NCBI GenBank assembly: GCA_965247615.1
Contig: OZ252022.1
Coordinates: forward strand, 2,914,001 to 2,978,000
Direction: 5' to 3'
DNA: 64,000 nt
Origin: G965197715 sp965247615
Lineage (GTDB): Bacteria > Chloroflexota > Dehalococcoidia > Lucifugimonadales > UBA1127
The translations under genes and the position numbers were made by a program. Below the pieces are notes generated by a model. That model saw nothing but the letters and a program-made list of their open reading frames with translations. It did not search any database and had not been told where the DNA came from. Shown piece by piece: positions 28,373 to 36,168 of this stretch (its first letter is position 1; each line of letters begins with the position of its first letter).

Positions 28373-28405
28373 AGATTGCCAATTATATCACATATATCAC
28401 AATCT
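28373..28405. promoter_or_regulatory. AT-rich inverted repeat, possible operator
   Basis: AGATTG (28373-28378) and CAATCT (28400-28405) form an inverted repeat around an AT-rich core that contains two near-copies of ATATCAC. It overlaps the minus-strand promoter and lies in the divergent region between the secreted-protein gene and the selenoprotein gene. Confidence 0.35.
28382..28390 (-). promoter_or_regulatory. extended -10 promoter for the secreted-protein/tct genes
   Basis: On the minus strand the sequence reads TGATATAAT, a perfect TATAAT preceded by TGA, i.e. an extended -10. No good -35 is seen. The leader would be about 115 bases. Confidence 0.5.
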
Positions 28406-28473
28406 CTAAGGGGAGGTTAACGGGGGTTGGTGCTATACTGGGCCGAGCGCCCACTTGCGCCGAGGTTCTCGTC

Positions 28474-29091
28474 ATGTCGAACGCGGTTAGGGAGCCGGTG
28501 CCGATCACGGTCTGGTACGACTACATATGACCTTGGTGCTACGTCGGCCTGGATCGGCTGAACCGACTGCGCCAGGAGTTTCCGGTCACCATAGAAGCCA
28601 AGTCCTTTCTGCTACGGCCCGACATTCCCCCGGGAGGGCGGCCTCGTCAGTCCCGTCCCGGTGACTCGGCGGACGGGGCGCTGAACGAGCCCCTGCGGAC
28701 GTACGCCGAGGAGGCGGGGCTGGTGATGCGCCGCCCCGCGTGGACCTCCTATTCCATCCCCGCGCTGGAGGCTTCTGAGTTCGCCCGCGCGCACGGGGCT
28801 TTCGACGCCTTCCATGAGGGCACGTACCGGGCCTTCTGGGAGTTTGGCGAGGACGTCGGCAAGACGGACGTCTTGCAGGGCGTGGCCCGGCAGGTGGGCC
28901 TGGATGCGGATGCCCTGGGGCTCGCGCTGGAGCAGGGCCAGTACCGTACCCAGGTGGAGCAGGACATCCAGGAAGCCGTGGGGCTGGGCGTGCACGCCAT
29001 CCCCTCATTCCTCATGGGCAAGTACTTCTTCTCAGGGGCGCGGCCCTACGAGTTCTTTCGGTCCCTGATGCTGCGGGTGCTGGAGGAGTAG
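28474..29091 (+). CDS. selenocysteine-containing DsbA/FrnE-family thiol oxidoreductase
   Basis: A 205-residue DsbA-family (FrnE-like, 2-hydroxychromene isomerase/DSBA fold) protein read through an in-frame TGA at 28528-28530. The protein opens MSNAVREPVPITVWYDYI-U-PWCYVG. The family active site here is C-P-W-C, so the TGA stands exactly at the first cysteine (residue 19) and Cys22 is kept. Downstream of the TGA the frame is open and in family register to the end (GLGVHAIPSFLMGKYFFSGA with the cis-Pro loop). A hairpin fit for a bacterial SECIS follows the TGA. A cytosolic redox role is likely, as no signal peptide is seen. A gene caller would start it at 28723. Confidence 0.85.
28531..28576 (+). 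promoter_or_regulatory. putative bacterial SECIS element
   Basis: Directly after the TGA, TCGGCC (28544-28549) pairs with GGCTGA (28556-28561) around the loop TGGATC. A lower stem can form between CCTTGGTGC (28531-28539, one bulged T) and GCGCCAGG (28569-28576). The upper stem begins 13 bases and the loop 19 bases after the TGA, the geometry expected for SelB-dependent selenocysteine insertion. Confidence 0.6.
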
Positions 29092-29132
29092 CGCGCCTTC
29101 GCGCGGTGGCCGGGCCCTGGGGGGCATCGGCG

Positions 29133-29161
29133 TTGACAATGCACGGGGGCACGGCTAGAAT
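29133..29161 (+). promoter_or_regulatory. sigma-70 promoter of the rpsP operon
   Basis: A perfect TTGACA (29133-29138) is followed after 17 bases by TAGAAT (29156-29161). The likely transcription start is near 29168, about 35 bases before rpsP. Confidence 0.75.
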
Positions 29162-29203
29162 GATGCGTGTCTCAATCCAGCGAGGGGGCGTCCGCTCTTA
29201 GCT

Positions 29204-29473
29204 ATGTTGCGAATTCGACTTCGGCGGGTAGGAAAGAAGAAGCAGCCCAGCTACCGCATAGTGGTGGCGGACTCCCGGGCGCCCCGGGACGGGCTCTACA
29301 TTGACCAGGTGGGCTTTTACAATCCGCTGACGGATCCTCCCACCGTCAACCTGGACACAGACAAGGCGTCGCGATGGCTCGCCAACGGGGCCCAGCCCTC
29401 AGAGCCCGTCCAGCGCATGCTCCGCAAAGCCGGGCTGCTGGAAGAAGTGGGAAGCCATGCGGGAGCTGATTGA
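29204..29473 (+). CDS. rpsP: 30S ribosomal protein S16
   Basis: An 89-residue S16 protein with the conserved opening MLRIRLRRVGKKKQPSYRIV and VADSRAPRDGLYIDQVGFYN. Its stop overlaps the khpA start by 17 bases, so the two are translationally coupled. S16 is an early-binding protein of the 30S 5' domain. The gene heads the operon rpsP-khpA-rimM behind a near-consensus promoter. Confidence 0.97.
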   Translation: MLRIRLRRVGKKKQPSYRIVVADSRAPRDGLYIDQVGFYNPLTDPPTVNLDTDKASRWLANGAQPSEPVQRMLRKAGLLEEVGSHAGAD

Positions 29474-29684
29474 GTTCGTCGCCAAGTCCCTGGCCCACGA
29501 CCCGGAAGCGGTGCGGGTGACGGAGACGGAAGAGGACGGCAACGTCGTCATCCAGCTTGAGGTGGCGCCAGAGGACAAGGGGCGCATCATCGGCAAGGGG
29601 GGGCGCGTCGCCTTGGCCATGCGGGTGCTGTTGCGGGTGGCGGCGGTGAAGCAGGGGACCCGGGCCAACCTTCAGATTCTCTAG
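29457..29684 (+). CDS. khpA: KH-domain RNA-binding protein KhpA
   Basis: A 75-residue single type II KH domain. The RNA-binding GxxG loop lies in GRIIGKGGRVALAMRVLLRV. Start ATG at 29457 overlaps rpsP. KhpA binds RNA, often with KhpB, and in several bacteria affects small-RNA regulation and cell elongation. Its place between rpsP and rimM is the standard order. Confidence 0.93.
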   Translation: MRELIEFVAKSLAHDPEAVRVTETEEDGNVVIQLEVAPEDKGRIIGKGGRVALAMRVLLRVAAVKQGTRANLQIL

Positions 29685-29795
29685 GCGGGCTGGTCCGCAG
29701 CCTTCTTGTGCGCCGCGCCCGTTGAAGCGCACCTTCCCCCAGGGCCCCCTGGATGCGCGAGCAGCCTCACCCAGACGCCTTTGTGAAGACCCCCC

Positions 29796-30332
29796 ATGAA
29801 CCCCGCCGAAGCCACCTCAGCCCCCGATGAACAGCGCGTTCCTCCAGAGCGGCTCATCGTAGGCCGGGTCATCCGCTCCTGGGGCCTCCACGGCCAGGTG
29901 AAGGTGGCGAGCGACACGGACTTTCCGGAGCGGTTCCGGGCGGGGGCCCGCTTCCTCGCCGGGAATGACGAGTACCTGTGCGAGGACGTGACGCGACCGT
30001 CCGGCGCCCTGGTCCTGAAGCTGCAGGGTGTGGACGACCCCGAGGCGGCAGAGCGGCTCCGGGGGGCGCTGCTGGAGGTCCCTACAAGCCAGGCCGAGCC
30101 GCTTCCGGAAGGGACCTACTACTACCACCAGGTGCTGAGCCTGGATGTGTATACGCAGTCGGGCGAGTGTCTGGGCCGTGTGGTGGAGATCCTGCCGACG
30201 GGCAGCAACGACGTCTACGTGGTCCAGGGTCCCCGTGGCGAGGTCCTCATCCCGGCTACCAGCGAGGTGGTCACGGACCTGGACCTGGACGCGGGGCGCA
30301 TCACCATCGAGCCGATGCCCGGCCTCCTGTGA
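29796..30332 (+). CDS. rimM: ribosome maturation factor RimM
   Basis: A 178-residue 30S maturation factor that binds S19. The N-terminal RimM domain opens LIVGRVIRSWGLHGQVKV. The C-terminal PRC-barrel contains YYYHQVLSLDVYTQSGECLG and VVEILPTGSNDVYVV. The usual next genes trmD and rplS are missing; dcd follows instead. No strong Shine-Dalgarno is visible for the ATG at 29796. Confidence 0.95.
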   Translation: MNPAEATSAPDEQRVPPERLIVGRVIRSWGLHGQVKVASDTDFPERFRAGARFLAGNDEYLCEDVTRPSGALVLKLQGVDDPEAAERLRGALLEVPTSQAEPLPEGTYYYHQVLSLDVYTQSGECLGRVVEILPTGSNDVYVVQGPRGEVLIPATSEVVTDLDLDAGRITIEPMPGLL

Positions 30333-30493
30333 GGCGGTCCCGTTGGCCTTTGGGAGAACGGGGCAGCCTGTGGCCGCCGACCGCAGGGGAGTAATCGAGC
30401 GGCCCTGCGAGGGGCGCCTCCACCTTGCCGGAGTTCCCGGGCGCGCCGTGCTACAATTGCCTGCATCCAGCACGGGCACGGGAGGTGCAAGGC

Positions 30494-31351
30494 GTGGTCC
30501 TGAGCGACCGGAGCATTCGTGAGGAGCTGGAGGCGGGGAGGCTGGTCATCGACCCCGTGGACGACGGGGCCATCCAGCCCGCCAGCGTGGACCTGCGGCT
30601 GGGCAAAGAGATCCGTGTCTTTCGGAGCGACCAGCCCCAGGCGCCCGAGAGAGCTCTTGCTGCCCAGCGGAGGCAGGTCATCGACGTCAAGCAGGAGATG
30701 GCGGACCTGACGGAGCAGGATGAGATAGACGAGCTCAACCCTTTTGAGCTCGGCCCCGGCACGTTCGTGTTGGGTGTGACCCTGGAGGAGATCCGGGTCC
30801 CGGACTACCTCGTGGGGCGCCTGGACGGCAAGAGCTCCCTGGGGCGGCTGGGCCTGGTGGTGCACTCGACAGCCGGCTTTGTGGACCCGGGCTGGCACGG
30901 TCGGCTCACCCTGGAGCTGAGCAACCTGGCGAAGCTGCCCATCAACCTCTACTATCGAATGAAGGTGTCCCAGATCTCGTTCATGCGTCTGACGACGCCG
31001 GCGGAGCGCCCCTACGGCTCCAGGGCACTGGGCAGCAAGTACCAGGGCCAGATGGGGCCCACGCCCAGCCGCTTCTTCGAGGACTTCCTCGGTGCGCGCC
31101 GCAGCTCCAGCGACAACCCGCGACGGACTCCCGCCACTGCCGCCGCGCTGCGCCAGTGGCTTGCCGGCAGCGAGTTCCAGGGAAGCGTCAGCCGCTTGGC
31201 GGAGGCCTTGGGCGTAAACCTCAAGACCGTAGAAGACTGGGTGTATGGACGAAGGCGTCCGTCGCAGAAGTTCTGGGGAAAGCTCCATGACGTGACCGGG
31301 CTGGACCACTTCCGCGTTAACCAGCTCGACATGCCGCCCTCGGAGTCCTAG
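30494..31351 (+). CDS. dcd: dCTP deaminase with extra C-terminal helix-turn-helix domain
   Basis: dCTP deaminase converts dCTP to dUTP for thymidylate synthesis. Core motifs are SDRSIREELEAGRLVIDP, IQPASVDLRLG and GKSSLGRLGLVVHSTAGFVD with PGWHGRLTLELSN, covering the catalytic Glu and nucleotide site. The normal enzyme ends near residue 190. Here about 90 more residues follow, containing SVSRLAEALGVNLKTVEDWV and YGRRRPSQKFW, an XRE-like HTH. The protein is 285 residues. The GTG at 30494 is set by GGAGGT at 30481-30486. Ribosomal-operon and riboflavin genes flank it. Confidence 0.9.
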   Translation: MVLSDRSIREELEAGRLVIDPVDDGAIQPASVDLRLGKEIRVFRSDQPQAPERALAAQRRQVIDVKQEMADLTEQDEIDELNPFELGPGTFVLGVTLEEIRVPDYLVGRLDGKSSLGRLGLVVHSTAGFVDPGWHGRLTLELSNLAKLPINLYYRMKVSQISFMRLTTPAERPYGSRALGSKYQGQMGPTPSRFFEDFLGARRSSSDNPRRTPATAAALRQWLAGSEFQGSVSRLAEALGVNLKTVEDWVYGRRRPSQKFWGKLHDVTGLDHFRVNQLDMPPSES

Positions 31352-31356
31352 CCGCC

Positions 31357-32448
31357 ATGGAGTACATGCGGCGCGCGCTGGAGCTTGCCCGCGGCGCTCT
31401 GGGCACGACGAGCCCCAACCCCGCCGTCGGTGCAGTCGTCGTCCGCGGCGGGAGCATCGTGGGTGAAGGGTGGACGCAGCCGCCCGGCGGGACGCACGCG
31501 GAGGTCCAGGCGCTCGCCCAGGCTGGCGAGAGAGCCAGGGGTTCGACTGTCTACGTGACCCTGGAGCCGTGCTCCCACCACGGCCGAACGCCCCCATGCA
31601 CGGTGGCCCTCCTTCGCGCCGGTGTTGCCGAGGTCCACGCCGCCATGGTGGACCCGAACCCCAAGGTGCGGGGGCGGGGGCTGTCTGAGCTGGAGGCTGC
31701 GGGGGTCCGGGTGGTGGTGGGCGGGGGCGGGGATGAGGCGCGAGAGGTCATCGAGGGCTACGTGAAATGGATCACGACAGGAATTCCCTTCGTGACAGCC
31801 AAGTACGCCATGAGCATTGACGGTAAGATCGCCACGGCAACCGGCGCGTCGCGATGGATCACGGGCACGGCGTCGCGGCGTCGCGCCCACCAGCTTCGCC
31901 AGACGTACGACGCCGTGATGGTTGGCATCGGCACGGCGCTGGCCGACGACCCCCAGCTCACCGCACGGGACGAGGCCGACCGGCCGCTGGAGCGGCAGCC
32001 GCTGCGGGTCGTCGTCGACAGCGGAGCGCGGCTCCCCCCCGAATCCGCCATGCTCAGGAGCCCCGGCGCCACGCTGGTGGCGGTGGCCGGCGCGCCGAAG
32101 GGTCGCGCCCAGCGACTGTCCGCGGCCGGCGCCGAGGTCCTGCGTGTCCCTGCCGGCGACGGCCGGGTGGACGTGCGGGAGCTGCTGTGCGTCCTGGGCC
32201 TCCGCCAGATAACGAGCGTGCTCGTCGAGGGCGGCGGCGTCCTGCTGGCCTCGCTGCTGCAGGGGGGTCTGGTGGACAAGGTGGCGGCCTTCGTGGCGCC
32301 GGTCATCATCGGCGGACGGGACGCCCCGTCGCCCGTGGAGGGCATCGGTGCGGGGGCCATGGCCGAGGCGCTGCGCCTGGAGCGGGTCAGCGTAGAGCAG
32401 CTGGACGGCGACGTGCTGGTGACCGGCTATCCCTGGAGCGGTGGATAG
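31357..32448 (+). CDS. ribD: bifunctional riboflavin deaminase/reductase RibD
   Basis: RibD carries out steps 2 and 3 of riboflavin synthesis: deamination of the pyrimidine and NADPH reduction of the ribosyl side chain. The N-terminal zinc deaminase has HAE (GGTHAEVQAL) and PCSHHGRTPPC. The C-terminal reductase has AKYAMSIDGKIATATGASRW. The length of 363 residues is typical. It starts 5 bases after dcd and overlaps ribE by 8 bases, so transcription from the dcd side is likely and no FMN riboswitch can fit directly in front. Confidence 0.96.
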   Translation: MEYMRRALELARGALGTTSPNPAVGAVVVRGGSIVGEGWTQPPGGTHAEVQALAQAGERARGSTVYVTLEPCSHHGRTPPCTVALLRAGVAEVHAAMVDPNPKVRGRGLSELEAAGVRVVVGGGGDEAREVIEGYVKWITTGIPFVTAKYAMSIDGKIATATGASRWITGTASRRRAHQLRQTYDAVMVGIGTALADDPQLTARDEADRPLERQPLRVVVDSGARLPPESAMLRSPGATLVAVAGAPKGRAQRLSAAGAEVLRVPAGDGRVDVRELLCVLGLRQITSVLVEGGGVLLASLLQGGLVDKVAAFVAPVIIGGRDAPSPVEGIGAGAMAEALRLERVSVEQLDGDVLVTGYPWSGG

Positions 32449-33043
32449 GGTGTTCACAGGCATCGTAGAGGAGATGGGCCGCGTCGTCGGCTGGGAGGGC
32501 GATAGGCTGGCTATCGCCGCGAAGGTGACGCTGGAGGACTCCAAGGTCGGGGACAGCATCGCGGTCAACGGGGCGTGCCTCACCATAGTCTCGCTGGCGG
32601 ACGGGGCCTTCGATGTGGAGATCAGTCCAGAGACGCGGCGCTGCACGAACCTGGGACTGCTGGAAGAGGGGGCACCCATCAACCTAGAGCGTGCGCTGCG
32701 GTACGACGGTCGTCTGGGAGGCCACCTGGTGCAGGGGCACGTGGACGCCACGGGCAGTGTGGCCTCCATCGAAGCTGAGGGGAACGCCTGGCTGTATACC
32801 TTCACGACTCCGTCCGCCCTGGGACGATACCTGGCGGAGAAGGGCTTCGCTGCGGTGGACGGAGTGAGCTTGACGGTGGTGCGGGCCGCTCCTACCTCTT
32901 TCACAGTCGCCGTGATACCATATACCCACCAAAATACCGTCCTCGGCAGTCGAGGGGTGAGCGACCTGGTCAACATCGAAGTGGATATCCTGGCCAAGTA
33001 CGTAGAGCGGCTGCTGAATCAGACGGCAGAGGCCCACGAGTAG
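32441..33043 (+). CDS. ribE: riboflavin synthase alpha chain
   Basis: RibE dismutates two molecules of 6,7-dimethyl-8-ribityllumazine to riboflavin. The protein of about 200 residues holds two lumazine-binding repeats, each with a MFTGIVEE-like opening, VNGACLT and, in the second, VDGVSLTVV. It starts at GTG 32441 inside ribD; a GTG at 32450 would give the more usual start (V)FTGIVEE. Confidence 0.95.
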   Translation: MDRVFTGIVEEMGRVVGWEGDRLAIAAKVTLEDSKVGDSIAVNGACLTIVSLADGAFDVEISPETRRCTNLGLLEEGAPINLERALRYDGRLGGHLVQGHVDATGSVASIEAEGNAWLYTFTTPSALGRYLAEKGFAAVDGVSLTVVRAAPTSFTVAVIPYTHQNTVLGSRGVSDLVNIEVDILAKYVERLLNQTAEAHE

Positions 33044-33058
33044 GACGGAGGCCGCTCC

Positions 33059-34264
33059 ATGCCCATCGCGTCCATCGAGGAGGCCATCCGGCAGTTCCGC
33101 GAGGGAAAGTTCGTCATCGTCACCGACGATGCCCAGCGGGAGAACGAGGGCGACCTCGTGATGGCGGCGGAGAAGGTGACGCCCGCGGCCATCAACTTCA
33201 TGGCATCACACGCGCGCGGCCTCATCTGCATGCCGATCATCGGCGAGCGGCTGGAGGAGCTGAGCATTCCGGCCATGGTGCTGGAGAACACCTCGCGCCA
33301 TGAGACCCCCTTCGGGGTGCCGGTAGACGCCAAGCAAGGGACCACGACGGGCATCTCTGCCTACGACAGGGCCACCACGGTCAAGGCGGTGCTGAACCCC
33401 AAGACTAGGTCCACGGACCTGGAGCGGCCGGGCCACCTCTTCGTGCTCCGGTACACCAATGGGGGCGTGCTGGTGCGCGCGGGCCACACAGAGGCTGTTG
33501 TGGACCTGGCCAGGCTGGCGGGGCTCTACCCCGCTGGCGTGCTGTGCGAGATCATGAGTGAAGACGGCCGCATGGCGCGGCTCCCCTACCTGGAAGAGTT
33601 CGGCAAGAAGCACGACATCCCCATCATCACGATAGCGGACCTCATCACCTACCGCCGTCAGCACGAGCAGATGGTCCATCGGGCGGCCGAGGCCCGGCTC
33701 CCCAATCGGTTCGGCGAGTTTGTGGCGGTGGCCTACAAGAGCGAGGTGGACCCCTCAGAGCACCTGGCCCTCGTCATGGGAGACATGAGCACGGAAGAAC
33801 CCGTCCTCGTGCGCGTTCACAGCGAATGCCTCACCGGTGACGTCTTCGGCAGCGCCCGGTGCGACTGCGGTACGCAGATAGAGCTGGCGCTGCAGTCCAT
33901 CGCAGACCAGGGACGAGGCGTCTTCCTCTACATGCGGCAAGAGGGCCGCGGCATTGGGCTGCACAATAAGATCAAGGCCTATGCCCTCCAGGACAACGGC
34001 CTGGATACGGTGGACGCCAACCTGAAGCTGGGGTTCGCCCCTGACCTCCGCTGGTACGGCGTGGGCGCTCAGATCCTTGCCGACCTGGGCATCAAGCGCA
34101 TCCGGCTCCTCACCAACAACCCGAAGAAGGTGGTGGGCTTGGACGCCTATGACCTGGAGATTGTGGAGCGTGTCCCCATCGTGGCGCCGGCCACGGAGGA
34201 GAACCGCCGCTACCTGGAGACCAAGCGCGTCAGAATGGGCCACATCCTGGACCGGGACGAGTGA
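33059..34264 (+). CDS. ribBA: bifunctional DHBP synthase / GTP cyclohydrolase II
   Basis: The 401-residue fusion supplies both riboflavin precursors. The N-terminal half is 3,4-dihydroxy-2-butanone-4-phosphate synthase (VTDDAQRENEGDLVMAAEKV, HTEAVVDLARLAG). The C-terminal half is GTP cyclohydrolase II with the zinc site GDVFGSARCDCGTQIELAL and RQEGRGIGL. Both sets of catalytic residues are present. It lies 15 bases behind ribE. Confidence 0.97.
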   Translation: MPIASIEEAIRQFREGKFVIVTDDAQRENEGDLVMAAEKVTPAAINFMASHARGLICMPIIGERLEELSIPAMVLENTSRHETPFGVPVDAKQGTTTGISAYDRATTVKAVLNPKTRSTDLERPGHLFVLRYTNGGVLVRAGHTEAVVDLARLAGLYPAGVLCEIMSEDGRMARLPYLEEFGKKHDIPIITIADLITYRRQHEQMVHRAAEARLPNRFGEFVAVAYKSEVDPSEHLALVMGDMSTEEPVLVRVHSECLTGDVFGSARCDCGTQIELALQSIADQGRGVFLYMRQEGRGIGLHNKIKAYALQDNGLDTVDANLKLGFAPDLRWYGVGAQILADLGIKRIRLLTNNPKKVVGLDAYDLEIVERVPIVAPATEENRRYLETKRVRMGHILDRDE

Positions 34265-34462
34265 GTGGACTCACCCCGGACCCATTGGACAGCCGCCAGG
34301 CGGTCTCCTTCAACCACCGTGGAGCGGCGCGCCCGCCCGTCGATGTTTCGCCAGCCGCTGCGGCGGCGCTGGCCTGCGCGGCCGCGGTTCCCGGCGAATC
34401 TTGTGCCATTCCCGTAAGCCTGCTAGGCTCTCGTGAAATGCACCACAGGTGATGTGTTTCAC

Positions 34463-34975
34463 ATGATTGAGCTCGAAGGGGGACTCGACGGGAGCGGCCT
34501 GACCGTCGGGATCGTGGCGGCGCGGTTCAATGAGGACGTGACCGTCCGGCTGCTGGACGGAGCCCTCTCCGCCCTGGGCGAACACGGCGTTCCTGAGAAC
34601 AGGATCGCCCTCGCCTGGGTGCCCGGCTCCTTCGAGATCCCCCTGGCCGCCAAGAAGATGGCGGAGACAGGTCAGTTCAACGCCATCGTCTGTCTCGGGT
34701 GTGTGATCAAGAAGGAGACGGCCCACTTCGAGTATGTTTCGGACCAGGCTGCGACGGGCATCGGCGCCGCCGGTGGTGGTACGGGCGTGCCGCTGACCTT
34801 CGGCGTCCTGACGACCTACACGCACCAGCAGGCACTGGAGCGCTCCGGCGGCGATCAGGGGAACAAGGGCTATGACGCCGCCGTGGCCGCCATCCGCATG
34901 GCCAACCTGGTGTGCCGTTTCAATGACATTCCGGGCCAGATGGGGAGCATGCCGCAGTCCCCTTGGCCGCCCTGA
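34463..34975 (+). CDS. ribH: 6,7-dimethyl-8-ribityllumazine synthase
   Basis: RibH condenses DHBP with the pyrimidine to make lumazine and builds icosahedral shells in many bacteria. The 170-residue protein has GIVAARFNEDVT, VPGSFEIPLAAKKM, the proton-relay His in KKETAHFEYVS (most family members read TPHF or TDHF) and FGVLTTYT. The ATG at 34463 follows AGGTGAT; an upstream GTG at 34433 keeps the frame but lacks an RBS. It closes the rib cluster. Confidence 0.94.
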   Translation: MIELEGGLDGSGLTVGIVAARFNEDVTVRLLDGALSALGEHGVPENRIALAWVPGSFEIPLAAKKMAETGQFNAIVCLGCVIKKETAHFEYVSDQAATGIGAAGGGTGVPLTFGVLTTYTHQQALERSGGDQGNKGYDAAVAAIRMANLVCRFNDIPGQMGSMPQSPWPP

Positions 34976-35186
34976 TGCGTCGTCTCGATGCGGACTCGGG
35001 CTGCGCCACACGCGGCGGCGAGACTTCCAAGGCGCTCCGCTGGCAAGCTGCGGGGTTTTCCAGTAACCTTGTGTACAAGAGAGAGTGGGGCGGACGACCC
35101 CAATGAATGCAGTAGGGCCAAGATGGCGGCGCTTTCTTCCATGAGGAAACCGGGGCGTCCACACTCTAGCGTGAAGAGTCCTACAG

Positions 35187-35762
35187 ATGAACTACTGGAT
35201 GCTCACCATATCCGAGGACAACTTTGCCGTGACGCGCCGCCAAGGCTGGCGCGTCCAGGGCTTCACCCGCAGCCAGCAGCGCAAGACGGACCGGATGCAG
35301 CAGGGAGACCGCCTCCTTCTGTATGTGAAGGAGCCGCGGGGATTCGGCCTTACGGCGACCATCACCTCAACGTCGTTTCAGGATGAGAAGGAGATCTGGC
35401 GCTCCCATGAGGCGGACGAAAAGTTCCCGCATCGCGTCCGCATCCGGCCTGAGATAACGCTGAGGGATGGGCAGTACGCGGAGGCGATGGATCTGGCGCC
35501 CCGGCTGGAGTACCTGCGCCGGTGGCCCCCCGAGCGCTGGCCCTTGGCCTTCGTCGGCGAGCTTCACCTGCTGCCCCGGCGGGACTTCGAGTTCATCGAA
35601 GGGGAGCTCCAGAGGATGACGGGCGGGCGGACGCCCAGGCCCTTCCAGGCGAAGCGCCGCCGTCCGCGCGGGCCAGGCCGCGATGCCGGCGCGGGTCCGG
35701 GCGCCCAACCGGCCGGCGCACCGTCGGACTCGGCGCCCGGACCGGACGCCGCGACGGATTGA
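35187..35762 (+). CDS. EVE-domain protein with disordered tail
   Basis: A 191-residue protein. Residues 1-145 are an EVE domain (opening MNYWMLTISEDNFAVTRR, with GDRLLLYVKEPRGFG and a conserved aromatic cage). EVE domains belong to the PUA/YTH group that recognises modified bases in DNA or RNA, and often accompany restriction or other defence genes. No restriction genes are visible nearby. The last 45 residues are rich in Pro, Ala, Gly and Arg. Its tail converges with a methyltransferase remnant on the other strand. Confidence 0.85.
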   Translation: MNYWMLTISEDNFAVTRRQGWRVQGFTRSQQRKTDRMQQGDRLLLYVKEPRGFGLTATITSTSFQDEKEIWRSHEADEKFPHRVRIRPEITLRDGQYAEAMDLAPRLEYLRRWPPERWPLAFVGELHLLPRRDFEFIEGELQRMTGGRTPRPFQAKRRRPRGPGRDAGAGPGAQPAGAPSDSAPGPDAATD

Positions 35763-35797
35763 ACGGTCTGGAGGACAAGCCGTCGGTGGGCGGTCCG

Positions 35798-36051
35798 CTG
35801 CTTCTCAGCAACGACGGCGAAATGAGTGCTCAGACCTAGCAGGGTCTTCTCCCCCTCAACGGAGCGGATCAAGGCAAGCAGTTGCTCCCTCTTTGCCGGA
35901 TCCAAGAGTCGCTCGCCAAGGTCTGGGTCGATCTCGCCGGGTCCTTGCACCGCGCAGAGCCCCTGCTGGTTGAATCCCGCCGCGCGTGTCTCGGCTTCCA
36001 TCTCCTCCGGCCGGTGGTCTCTGGCGGGTAGATGGTAGAGCGGCCATGTGC
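35798..36051 (-). pseudogene. C-terminal remnant of a SAM methyltransferase
   Basis: The minus-strand frame preserves the final about 85 residues of a small-molecule methyltransferase: WPLYHLPARDHRPEEMEAET (HRPEE segment), AAGFNQQGLCAVQGPG and LLDPAKREQLLALIRSVEGE, ending GLSTHFAVVAEKQ. The SAM-binding half is missing and a TGA lies just upstream. The frame continues into the EVE gene without family sequence. Confidence 0.6.
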
Positions 36052-36168
36052 AGGCCGCCGGGCAGCCGCCCGGTCAGCGAGAATGCCCCAGGGACCGCCC
36101 TTCACTTTTGAGCTTTCAGTTCGAGATACGTCACGGCCAAGAGGCTCGCAGGTCGACCCCTGGTCCCG

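Noticed and set aside
31300..31357. FMN riboswitch before ribD
   Set aside because: dcd ends 5 bases before ribD and none of the conserved RFN-element segments is visible.
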